From: Pseudovirgaria hyperparasitica
Taxonomy: Eukaryota; Ascomycota; Dothideomycetes; Acrospermales; Acrospermaceae
Length of the DNA: 64,000 nt
Assembly (NCBI RefSeq): GCF_010093815.1
Contig: NW_022985561.1
Location: forward strand, 1,363,681 to 1,427,680
Reading direction: 5' to 3'
Shown here piece by piece: positions 1-10,555 of this stretch (the first letter of the stretch is position 1; every line of letters begins with the position of its first letter). Below the pieces are notes generated by a model. The model was not told where the DNA came from. It was given only the letters and a program-made list of their open reading frames with translations, and searched no databases. Position numbers and translations under genes: made by a program.

Positions 1-538
1 AAGCGTAATGTAGCGCCATGGGCAACACGAGCTTTGTAAAGTAAGTTTTCGTCCTTGATTTGCTTTGCTAGACTAGCAAAAGCAACAGAGTCCAAAGCTT
101 TGAGGTACAATGGAGTTTGATAGAGACCTTGCCTGGTCAATGAGTCTAGAAAGTCTAGGAATATGCCCTGTTGCCGATGCAGTAGGATGAAGCCAGTCAT
201 GGAGGAATCTCTGGACGGCAAAGCTCTCTGGTGCTATCGAGATGGGTGGAGAGAGCTTGTCTGAGGTTAAAGGACGTCCTCGTACAAAAATGTGTAGAGG
301 CGGATATTGTAAGCCATCGCTCGTTTGATACTGATACTGATACTGGGGCGTAGTCTCCTTGCCATAGCCAGGACATCTTTGATGCTTGCGAAGACACTTT
401 GTACAACCGGGGAGTCCTTGGTCGCACTGCAGGATCGGACGGATTAGCGTACGGTGCAGGTCTGGCCTGGTCACTTACTTTGACCTTCTTTTTCCTACAA
501 GCAATACATGCACTGCCCGGGCGCCCGGGAAGTGACAT
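1..538 (-). CDS. Zn2Cys6 (Gal4-type) transcription factor, 5' part, cut by window edge and apparently frameshifted
   Basis: Nuclear DNA-binding regulator, partial. ATG at 538-536. Exon 1 (538-479) encodes the start of the zinc cluster with CIACRKKKVK. A 52-nt intron (478-427, donor GTAAGT, branch GCTAATC, acceptor CTGCAG) joins it to exon 2 from 426, which continues with CDQ...CTKC...CPGY, giving the six-cysteine binuclear cluster. Downstream the frame reads to a TAG at 73-75. From about position 165 leftwards, however, a frame shifted by one base is the one that resembles the usual post-cluster region (GIFLDFLDSL ... ALDSVAFASLAKQ), and it stays open to the window edge. So there is probably a one-base indel near 160-185, meaning either a pseudogene or a sequence error. 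No GT-AG intron fits there. Targets are unknown. The zinc cluster itself is clear. Confidence 0.75.
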
Positions 539-1433
539 GACGCAGGATTGACCGTGTGTCTATCCAGTGAACAGAAATTAGTTAGTTGTGACAAGATGTA
601 AATAAGTCGAGGATGCATTGGGATAGATAGAGCGTAAGAGCATTCTCAAGAGTCGCGGCCATAATGCATCCATAGTTGCAGAGACAGAGATACCATTAAT
701 TACGATACAGACCTCGGAGTCTGGATCCGGATGATGGATAGCATCAAGGCACGTGATTGCGCAATGCGTCTTCTCGTGGTTATTGTTTTGGAAATAACAT
801 GATGATGCCTTTTGAGGTACAGTATGACGATGTTCTCATCAATCATCCACACTTTTCTGCGGTGTCTGTGCCTTCTTAACCGAAACTGGCCGTCTATATT
901 ACTCTGCCTCCACTTAAGGATCATAATCAGCACCGCAGTCAGTTTGAATGGAACGCCAGTACCAAACAGGAAGGCCACTCGAAACACTTATTGTTGTTGA
1001 CCGCAAACGCCCAAGCCAGCTGGTAGAGGTACATTTCGAATGATATTTATTAATCGTGGCTTCGTGAATGTTAGCCAGGGTGTTTATCCAAGCCTTCTGT
1101 CTCCGATTGGCTCCGTTCCGCTTCCGTGACGCGCACTGTTGCTATTGCTCTTCTACCTATGCCAACTACCGTGGCGGCGGCGATTGAGGGACTGAGATGT
1201 CCGAGGGCGTCTAACCCTATGATGGATAGTCTACTGCGGATGCTACCAGAGTACCTGGTCATAGTCTTTAGATACCTACCACAAGCAGTCAAGATTGGCG
1301 TCTGAGTCCCCTGCCGGCGATAGACGATCAATTGAGCAAGCAGAAGCTCAGCTGCGGCGTTGTATATAAACGACCGTTGTAGCCAGTCTGCGAGCATGTA
1401 TCTTATCGCAGTGATAGCTCGTTCTATGCAGCG
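539..1433. other. intergenic, divergent promoter region
   Basis: 895 bases between the minus-strand Zn2Cys6 gene and the plus-strand protease gene. The small reading frames here (for example 1071-1397 minus) match no family I know and lack splice or start context. A TATA-like box lies at 1363-1370. Nothing else was recognised. Confidence 0.6.
1363..1370 (+). promoter_or_regulatory. TATA-like box of the S41 protease gene
   Basis: TATATAAA lies about 64 bases upstream of the ATG at 1434, a plausible core-promoter spacing for a filamentous fungus. It is the only strong TATA match in this upstream region. Assigned by position and sequence only. Confidence 0.45.
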
Positions 1434-1811
1434 ATGATGCTTCTCGAGAACCTCCTCACGGCCTCGACGTTGGTAGGCCTCGTCTTTGCAGCTCCCACAA
1501 CTCCAACTCGCAACAACGGCTCCCCTTGTGCTGCCGTGAGTTCTGCTGTCGCTGCTCAGCCAGGCGTAGCGACTCCTACTGTCGGCGCAGAGCTGGCTTA
1601 TGAGTGCATCAACAGCGTGCCACTCAACAAGACGGCTGCCCTGAACCTGATCCAGGCCGTCAAGCCGTACTTTCGCTGGCAGAGCACGACCAGTTGGCTC
1701 AAGGACCCGCCGGCTGAGTACGTCGCAAAGGTCCAGGAGCCTGTCGACATCTTTGGAGAGCTCGACGTGATTGAGGAGAATGTGAAGAGCAAGTGGACGA
1801 AGGAGTACGAG
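1434..1811 (+). CDS. S41/CPAF-like secreted protease, exon 1 (rest at 20971-22901)
   Basis: First exon of a gene whose remaining exons lie 19 kb downstream. It encodes residues 1-126. There is a signal peptide (MMLLENLLTASTLVGLVFAA), then a mature N-terminal region with conserved Cys residues and a segment PYFRWQSTTSWLKDPP, which I associate with fungal S41 proteins of this type. The exon ends in phase 0 at GAG|GTGAGT (1811/1812), and the downstream exon resumes in phase 0 at 20971 after TTTAG. The joined protein would be 751 aa. The exon carries no stop codon or RIP-type damage, although the transposon block begins about 235 bases after it. The neighbouring open frame beyond 1811 (to 2135) is intron read-through. 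Confidence 0.8.
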
Positions 1812-2052
1812 GTGAGTGCCCTTTGCTTTCTACTGTATATCAGTCTTCTTCGTCTTCTTCTTCTTGTCCAGCCGTTGGAATTAGGCTCTTTGTTTGGTGG
1901 GAACAGCCTGCCTTGCTGTACAAAACACGGGCCTGAAGGCGCCACTTCCGGGGGGCTTTGTCTTGGCCGATACGCCCCAAATCTGCGAATCTTCCCGCCA
2001 ATCTTCCCGCCAAAGATCTGCCAACTCACACGCAATCTCTCGCTAATCAGGA

Positions 2053-2153
2053 ATCCGTTTGTCCATAGTTACATGGGAAAGCTTGGCGCCCGATGCACGT
2101 CTGTGCCACTAACACGCGTTTTTATATATAATTAATATTTTACGGCATCGTCG
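2053..2153 (+). repeat. left terminal inverted repeat (101 bp) of the Tc1/mariner-type element
   Basis: Starts ATCCGTTTGTCC and ends GGCATCGTCG. It matches the reverse complement of 20855-20955 over all 101 bases except one: T here where the right copy implies C, in a CA context, which is a RIP-type change. The outer 65 or so bases keep normal CA/TG content. The inner part is AT-rich. Confidence 0.92.
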
Positions 2154-2910
2154 CTATACTACACGTATATAGAGTCTATAACTATATAATATAGTATATA
2201 AGAGTTAGTATATATAATATTTAGTATTTTTAACTTACTAACGCGTATATATATAGTACCCTAGGGCGTTATCTATCCCGATTCCATATATAGACGAATC
2301 AACTTCCTCCTATAATATAATATACCTATTAATAAGATTATCACTATTACTAAAGTTAGTAAGAATAGAATATATAGGACGAGGTTTAACCTTAAGATAT
2401 ATAGATAGAGGAATAAACCGCAGTTAACACATCATAGTCCACCTCATTAACTAAGTAATTATATAATACGATAACTACTTAAGAGACTACTTTATAAGAG
2501 CTAGCTATACCTTAATAAGATAGCTAGATAGATATATAAAGAGTTTAATCTTACTATATCTAAATAGCTTCTATCTAAAGAGTTATCTAAGTAAGAGTAG
2601 AATCGTAAGCTATTAAAACGTATTAGTAGTACGCGCTTAGAGATAGTATATACTTTATACCTTAAGGATATCGCGGAGCTACTAGTAGACTCGTATATCT
2701 TCTTAGATAAGGTTATTTTTAATAAAAAAATTAGATAGAGACGTTAAGCTAGAGTACTAAAAGAATAGACTCTAACTAAGATTAGTACTCTTAATCGAGA
2801 ATCTACGTATAGCGTATATAGAGCTATTATAGCTAATGGTTTTATCTACTATTAGATAAAGGAAGGTTATTTCTTAACGGATAAGTTCTATACCTAGCTA
2901 TAAGTATATC

Positions 2911-3138
2911 TATAAGAATAGGGTTATTGGATAGTAGTATAGTTAGATAGAACAATAGGGTGTATTCTATTATAGAACAAATTACTACCGAACCCTTTTG
3001 GTAGGAATCCGAGAGTATATATATAAAGGGACGCCGATCTATCTAGCACGTGACTATTTACCGCCCTTTACGTCACCTCCTATCCCTATTAGCTAAGGTA
3101 CGTATAGGTCGGGTCCTATCTAAGGCTAAGTCCTAATA
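2911..3138 (-). repeat. 3' LTR of gypsy element A (228 bp)
   Basis: Begins TATAAGAATAGGG and ends TCCTAATA; the RIP-free ends would be TG...CA. It matches 10066-10274 continued at 18291-18309. It is flanked on the left by target duplication ATATC (2906-2910). Confidence 0.9.
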
Positions 3139-3619
3139 ATTATCCCTTCCCTCTAGGAAGCTACCCTTAGCGACCTAGATTATTATCTATCCCTATATCT
3201 CTATCCTAAGTCTCGTAAGACCTTAGTCGTTCTCTACGCTTTATCTTAGATACTTACCGATATTCGCCGATCTAAGATTTATATAAGCGTTTTCCTAATA
3301 AACTAAATTTTATCTATCTTAACTTCTTATATAGGTGAGATTACCTAATTAGGCCTAGCGTATCACGTGATATAATTAGATAAGCCTAGATACTATCTAT
3401 ATTAAAATCTTTTCTTAGAAATATTCCTTTCTTTAAAAAACTTCTTAACTCTTTATAGAGTTTTTTAGATTATTAGGTATATTACCCGATCCTTATAGAT
3501 ATAGATTTATATAGATTTACTATAATTTAGTGCGATTTACGTAATTTACTAATTTTCGTACCGTCCTTAGCTAGTAATAATATAATTCGTAATAATCCGT
3601 ATAAATTAATAATAATCTT

Positions 3620-4620
3620 AATATGGTTTCCCGAAATCTTAATACTCTAAAGTAATTAGTACGGAAATAGGCGCCTTCGAATAATCCCTATCTCGTATAC
3701 GTTACCGATATATTAAAAGCTATTAATCTATCCTAACCTAGGCCGGGCTCTAATAATCTAGCTATATATTATTATGGTTATTGCTTTCCGTTATATATTA
3801 CTCATAGTAGTACTAAATCTATAATATATAGCACTTACATGACTAAGAAGCGTTATTACTTATAGGTATTTAAGTAAGTTTAAAGAACTTTACGTAGATT
3901 TACTTATATTAGTATAGATTACTACTAGGCCTCTAGTAACCCCTACTAATAAGGAGCGTAGTACTACCGATTATAACGCCTTAGAGAAGGCTTTCTACGA
4001 GCTATATATCTAAGGTAAGGGTTACGCCTAGGAGTACGATTCTAATAAGATCTATAAGGATTTATCGGAATCTACTATAGCTATTATTACCGTGATTACT
4101 AGGTAATATCGTTTTTCTTAAATTATTATAGATTCTTACTAATATATATTAATCTCTATAATAGTACTAAAATCTCTACTACTTCGGACTTCTTTCTATA
4201 TACCGGCGATATTAGAATTCCTAGAAAAGGTTCTAGTAAAAAGGCTAAGGTTCCTTCCTCGCGCATGCTAAAGAGCCGTAAATTTAGGGAAGATAGCTCT
4301 AATCTAGAAGTTTCTATACTAAAGGTATATAGTTCTATACTAATCGTTAAATCTTTTCGCTAATTTATATAATTCTTAGCGTGCCCGCGCCGGTCCGTCC
4401 CTCTCCGTCCCGGGTCCTACCGCTCCGTAGGTTTCTATAGAGGAGTTTATAGCTATAAGGCGCGCTATATAGAATTTATAGCGTCGGAATAAAAGGCTAG
4501 AGACTTATGTTATAAAGCTCTATACTATACTAAATAAGAACTAGTGGAAGGAATTAGATGTAACTATCGCGGTAATTAGTACTTCTACTCCTACTCTAAC
4601 TTAATTAGTTTAGATCTATA
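3620..4620 (+). pseudogene. antisense reading frame of gypsy element A (Cys-rich then coiled-coil), RIP-degenerate
   Basis: Lies on the strand opposite to gag-pol, between the chromodomain and the 3' LTR. From the ATG at about 3622 the + strand reads a region with many Tyr codons (TAT/TAC) in spacing that suggests former Cys codons (about 3750-3870, for example YYYGYCFPLYITHSS). Farther on, after frame breaks, comes a basic/Ser-rich part (about 4190-4300) and then a heptad-like stretch (EEFIAIRRAIQNLQRRNKRL if TAG is read as Gln) at about 4440-4510. Domain order matches the antisense frame in element B. No family was recognised. The broken frame makes the exact limits uncertain. Confidence 0.4.
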
Positions 4621-5162
4621 CTAATCGGTACTAATATGTCTCTTTTATCTAGCGTTTTTAGTTTTTCGGTTTTAATTTTAAAGCGATCTTACTTCTTCTA
4701 GATAGATTAGTACGAGTTTATATAGATCTATATAGATCTTTATATTTTCTTTTAGCTTTCTTAATTTTATCTTTCTTTAATAATAACTTCTTTAATCTCT
4801 TTAGTAATCTATACCGATCTATACCGATCGGCACCGATTTTCGATGTCTATTTCTCTTAGTAAATCATTTTTCTAAGTCTTTTTTTTAGTTAAATTTTTA
4901 AAGTTCTAAGTTCGAACTTTCTAAGGAAGTTCCTTAATTCCTTAGAATATTTTAAAGATCTATGTCTCTTTTACCTTCTTCCTTTTAGACGGCCGTCCTC
5001 GGCGCTAAACTATACTAAAAAACGTCGAATCGCCGTACTTTGGCATAATTCTCTGCGATTCTACGGCTTCCTTTACTAATCGCTACTTATATACTAATAT
5101 CGCTGCTTTGCTAATGTTTATTATAGGTTCCCAAGTATCTTCGTTAGGATTATATCCTTTCT

Positions 5163-8100
5163 AATGAATTTTATATAGCTACGTGCCATCTTCGGCGCGT
5201 TACTAGCTAAGTATCTACTTAACTTCGTAGATATCTATACCTTCTTACGTAACTACTTTATATAGTATCTATTCGGAACGATCTGGTAATAATAAGGCAT
5301 GAAATGGCTCGAGAAGCGTAATATAGAATATATTATATATCTTTAACGTAGGAGGGAGTTATAACTCAAACGCCTAGTTATTAATTACACGAGTAATCTT
5401 ATATAGACCTATTATCGTATAGTTAAGCTTCTTCTTTAGCCTAATACTACGAATATTCTTGCTATTTAGTAAAACTTTATCCCTAATATTAAAGATTATA
5501 GGTTTTCTACCCTTATTATAGTGCGATTTACTATAATTCGTAGTATCTTATAGTAACTTTATAACGCTTCTTTACGTTTAGAATAGTTCTATAGTAATTT
5601 CTATTACTTTAACGTTAGGTTATTCTACTTTAAACTAAGTCCCTAAGAACTACGTATTATAGTTCTAACCAAAGTTTACTTCGAACAGACTTACGTAGGT
5701 TAACGTATATCAGCTATTATTATACGCGAATTCCGCGATATAGACTAACCTTACCTAGTTATCCTACTTATAGTTGTAATATACGCGTAAATACGCCTCG
5801 ACTATCTAATTCTACCGCTCTATCTATCTATCTATTTATAGATAGAACGTAGTACTAAGTTTCCGCTTGATTCCTAGCGTATAGTAGAAATCCTTCTAAA
5901 ATTTAGACGTTATCTACGGACCTCTATCCAAAACTATACTATTTAGTATACTATAGAGCCGGACTACGTTACGGAGTAGTATATCTATAAGATCCGGTAC
6001 TTAGATCGTCTTCCTTATAGGGATGTAGTATAATATCTTTATAAATCTATCTAGAACTACGAGTAAACTATTATAAATATACCTAGAATACTTACTTAGG
6101 GGTAGATCTATAATGAAATCTATCGATAATTCCTTCTATGCCTCCTTTAGCATAGGTAATAGCCTTAATTCGCTATATAGTAAGTGTCTATATACTTTCG
6201 TATACTGGTAAACGTTATACGTTTTTATATAGTCTTTTATATATTTATAAAGACCCAGCTAGTCGTATGTCCTTCGGATTAAATCGACCGTTCTTATAAC
6301 GCCGAAGTGCTCTACTAACACGTAATCGTACTATTCCCTTAAAACATTAATTTATAAGCCGCCTTCCGGCACGTAGAGTCGGTCTTAGAAGTAGATCGCG
6401 TCTAATTATCGTTTCTACCTTAATAACTATGGCGGATCTATAGCGCTTCCTTTTATACTTATAACTTTCTTTACTAATATATCGGAATTCTAGATAGATT
6501 TAATTAAGTCTTTAAGGGTTTTCTTAGTTTCTTAGACATTTATTTAGATTACTTAATACCCGCTCTAATTCCCGCGGAGAATCGCCGAAAGTGTCCTAGC
6601 TTCTAGTATTCTATTAGATAACTAGTCTTATAGTATCTAAAGTATAGTATAGTCTGAATTACACCGACTATCTACGTTATTCTATGACGATTTCTTATAA
6701 TCTTTACGCCGCGATAGAGGATTAGCTTTATTCTCTCTTCTAGCTTTATATAAGATTTTAAAGTTAAATATTAATATCTACTTAGCCTAATATACTTATT
6801 AGTAATTAAGGACCTTAGTCGACATAAAGTAACGTAGATTTATATAATCTAATAATAATTCGATCTAATGTGCGGAGCCTTCTAAATAATATTGCTATTG
6901 CTTAAAACTCTCGACGATTATAAGTAGTTCCTAGTCGTGCGTGTTATAACACGTCTCTATATCCGCCATTTTATAGGAAAAGAAAGCGACCGGGTGCTAT
7001 TATACCTTATCTTTTATATCTTTATATAGTTAACTAATAATTCTAGTAATTACAAATCCTAACGCATTAGTTTCAACCTAAATATACTTCTTAGAATCAA
7101 AATACCTAAGAATCGGCGTAGTTATAAAGTAATTCTTTAACGATCGGAACGTATCTCGCGCTTCCGGCGTTAACTATATCTCGACCGACTTAGCTTTACG
7201 CTATACTCGCCTACTTATAGGGATTTTACCGCCATTCTCTATGAGTTTATTAAGCGGCGCCGTAATTTATAAGAAGCCTATAATAAATTTACGATAATAG
7301 TTCACGAAACCTATGAATATTCTAATTTAACGTATAGTAGTAGGTTCTAGCTATTCTATAATGGTCTTTACACGCTCCGGCTCCATTTTTAGGCCGCTAT
7401 ATATTATAATAAAGCCAAGAAACCTAACTTCTTATTAGTAAAACTCGTATTTAGATAATTTTACGTAGAGTTTATACTGCCTTAGACGATTTAGCACCGA
7501 TTTCACGTGTTCTTTATAATTCTATATACTATCGGAGTAAATTAGTATATTATTAAGATAAACTACGTAAATCACGTTAAGTAATTCTACGAGTATAGTA
7601 TTAATATATCCTTAAAACGCTCCTAGCGTATTTATTAGCCCGAATGGCATAATAGTATACTTAAAATAACTATATCTAGTCCGAAATATAGTTTTCTACT
7701 TATCTTCGTGACGAATTTAAAGTCGGTAATATATATCTTATAAATCTAGCTTTATAAAGTACTTTGCCTTCGTTAATTAGTCTAAAGATTTACTAACTAG
7801 CGGTAATAGATAACGATTCTTCTTAGTTACCGTATTTAGTGTCTAATAGTTAACGTATAGACGTAAACTTCCGTCTTTCTTCTTTATAAAGAGAATAGAT
7901 ACGCTAGCCGATAACGTACTACGATGTATCCAGCCTCTTTTAAGGTATTCTTTAATATATTTATAAAGAACTTCGAGTTCTAGTCTCGAAAGTAGGTAAA
8001 GTAGACTATAAGGAACGTCTACTCCCTCTTCGAGCTCGATCTTTAGCTTATACGGCCTGTGATTAGGGAGAAGTAACGTATCTCCTACCGAAAATATATC

Positions 8101-9990
8101 CGTATACTATGAATATACGTCGGGTAGCGTGTCTTCGCCCTAATTATTACTATTATCCTTATCTTTATCGACGATTAATAAGGACGTAAGATAGATTAGC
8201 GACGATCGGGTCCGCATGGCGAGGTTCCATGCCTCCTTACTAATAGTTACGACTTACTAGTATAATTTACTACGGTGTTATCGGAATATTAATATCTCCT
8301 TCTAAAAATTAAGGATGGGGTTTAGGCGTCTAAGCTAAGGTATCCCTAGAATCATATTCTATTAGCTAATATTAGCCACGATGAATTTATTAGATATCTA
8401 CTATTTTATTATCTTCGAGTTATGAACTTCGTAATTCGTTATAGCTTTACCTAAAGTTCTAACTTCATGTCTATTAACTATAATAGTTCGGCTAACTTTA
8501 CCAAGATTATACGATAATCTATACTCCTTTATAAGAATCGATAAAATATAGTTATCTTCTATACTAGTATCCACGAGGGCCTATATAGTTTTATTACTAT
8601 TTACTATAGGTAACGATACTTTTAGTAAAATTAGGTCTTTACTCGCCGGAAGGCGCTACGGCTCCTCCTAAGTATATATAATTTAGCTAAGAACGCGGTT
8701 AGGTCTTGTGTACTAGCCTATTCTTTTTTCGGATTCTTATAGTTAGGCGAAATATATTCTATTTCTCTATACTTATAGTAATGAAGTGCGCTATAATCCT
8801 ACTATTTTACGATAGGCGTTATATTTAAGCCTATATCTTATCCTTTTCCGCGTTAAGAAGCACCGCCTCGATTATTTTAGTGTCCTCTTAACGCGTTTCT
8901 ACCCCGATTTACGCTCTTCTAGCGCTAATCGCGGTAAGGTTACTCTTAATTAAACGTATTTAATCGACCTCGTTTCTAACCCGTATAGGGTTCGTCGGTT
9001 TTACCTAGAGAGCCGCGTTCCTTAAGGATGTGATAGTATTTATTAGCTTTCTCCTCTAATTCGTATAGATAGTTAAAACTTAATAATACTATTTCTAGTC
9101 TTTCGCGGATTAACGGAAGTAGTACTTCGCGAAACTAGAATATACGAATATTTTCCTATAGCGTAGAGATATTATTCTATAGGTTTTAGAGGTATTATAG
9201 TAGTTAAGTAGATGTCTAGTTCGGTCGTTATGCTACGCTTCTTAACTTAGATAGTACCTTTCTTTTACGTTCTCTATCCGTTCCGAGGGTGTTTAGTATA
9301 AATATAGCTAAATATTCCTAGGTTATCGTAGATAGTGGCTGCACTTCCTTCTATCTATCCTATTAATCGCGGGATTATAAGTCTAGGTATCATTCTCTAA
9401 ACGAAATGCGTTATACTTTAGTAGAAAAGAGTAGAGGGTTATTGAGGAAGTACTTTTCGTAGTCTCTCTTCTAGTCTTTCTACTCCTTTTAGTTCTTCCC
9501 TATAAATATAGTCGGGTCTTTAGATTTTAGTATATCTAGGGAAGGAGTAGGGTAAATCGGTAACGAAGCGGCTGGGTATACGGTGGATTATCGTAACTCT
9601 AATAGTAGGTGAACTAATTCTGCCTAAATTGGTATAGGAAGTCGTCTACCTACTATCGTTCGGCGTAGTTCTTTAAGAGACTCCTTAAGTTCTCGTCTCT
9701 TTACGAGGAGTTTTGCGCGTTCTATCTATTCTTTAAGGGTTTAAATCTCTCGAGCCTAATTCGCGACGTATTCCTAAAGTTTAGCGATAGTTTATTATAA
9801 TACCTCGCGTGGCTCCGCCACGACTTATTATCCGGCTTTATATTATTAGAAGTTACTCGGCGTATCTACTATTTCTTCGTCTAAAAGCTCCGTGATTTAG
9901 TCTAATATTTCTACTTCTTAGTTAGAAACGGCCGGGATTAATACCGATTATAGAGGATCCCTATTATTTAATATAGTGTTACTTATCTCT
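5163..9990 (-). pseudogene. gag-pol of gypsy element A, RIP-degenerate
   Basis: Former Gag-Pol polyprotein. Visible pieces, read on the minus strand: a zinc knuckle whose Cys codons became Tyr (YYKYRE..., about 8735-8785); protease ALVDTSIEDNYI (about 8560-8600); RT with FIKKKDGSLRLYVNY (about 7860-7900) and the active site YLNN in place of YLDD (about 7555-7590); the RT/RNase H junction IFIGFVNYYRKF (about 7280-7320); the integrase core with IDFIIDLPLS and VLDRGP (about 5910-6130); and a chromodomain (DIYEVK*ILS ... DGT*LYKIH, about 5163-5245). In-frame stops are TAG/TAA at expected Gln or Trp positions. Not functional. Confidence 0.8.
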
Positions 9991-10065
9991 ATAGTAGATC
10001 GTGTCGACCTTCTCGGTTCTAGTTAGACTATCTTAACTATAGTACTATATAGGAAGTAATTCGAA

Positions 10066-10274
10066 TATAAGAATAGGGTTATTAGATAGTAGTATAGTTA
10101 GATAGAATAATAGGGTATATTCTATTATAGAACGAATTACTACCGAACCCTTTCGGTAGGAATCCGAGAGTATATATATAAAGGGACGCCGATCTATCTA
10201 GTACGTGACTGTTTACCGCCCTTCACGTCACCTTCTATCCCTATTAGCTAAGGTACGTGTAGGTCGGGTCCTAC
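10066..10274 (-). repeat. 5' LTR of gypsy element A, larger part (interrupted by element B)
   Basis: Matches 2911-3119 or so. The LTR is cut after ...GGGTCCTAC by gypsy element B and resumes at 18291-18309 (CTAAGGCTAAGTCCTAACA). Confidence 0.9.
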
Positions 10275-10514
10275 TGTTAGGGCTGACACCAGGATGGACT
10301 CAACTAGACCACTATGGTCTAGTACGGTCCGTGACAGGTGGACCCAGGTTAAGCCAGCTAGAATAAGCGAGACCACTATATAAGTAGACCGCACATACTT
10401 AATTCCTACTCTTTAGGAATCAACCTTATTAGGAGAGTAGACTACCCTTTTAAATATATTCCCGAATCCTCCTATGACCTATTAGACTGCTATCCTACGT
10501 CTATAATCCTTACA
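10275..10514 (+). repeat. 5' LTR of gypsy element B (240 bp)
   Basis: TGTTAGGG...CCTTACA. It differs from the 3' LTR at about 14 positions by eye, all of them C/T or G/A transitions. Confidence 0.93.
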
Positions 10515-10555
10515 TTTTGATTCCTCTTTATATAGCACGACGGCAGTTCATAGGA

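Noticed and set aside
1071-1397. 108-codon minus-strand frame upstream of the protease gene
   Set aside because: It overlaps the TATA box of the protease gene, has no recognisable domain and has no splice partners.
1812-2135. Read-through of the first protease exon to the stop at 2135
   Set aside because: GTGAGT at 1812 is a consensus donor, and the read-through part has no homology-like features and runs into the transposon repeat.
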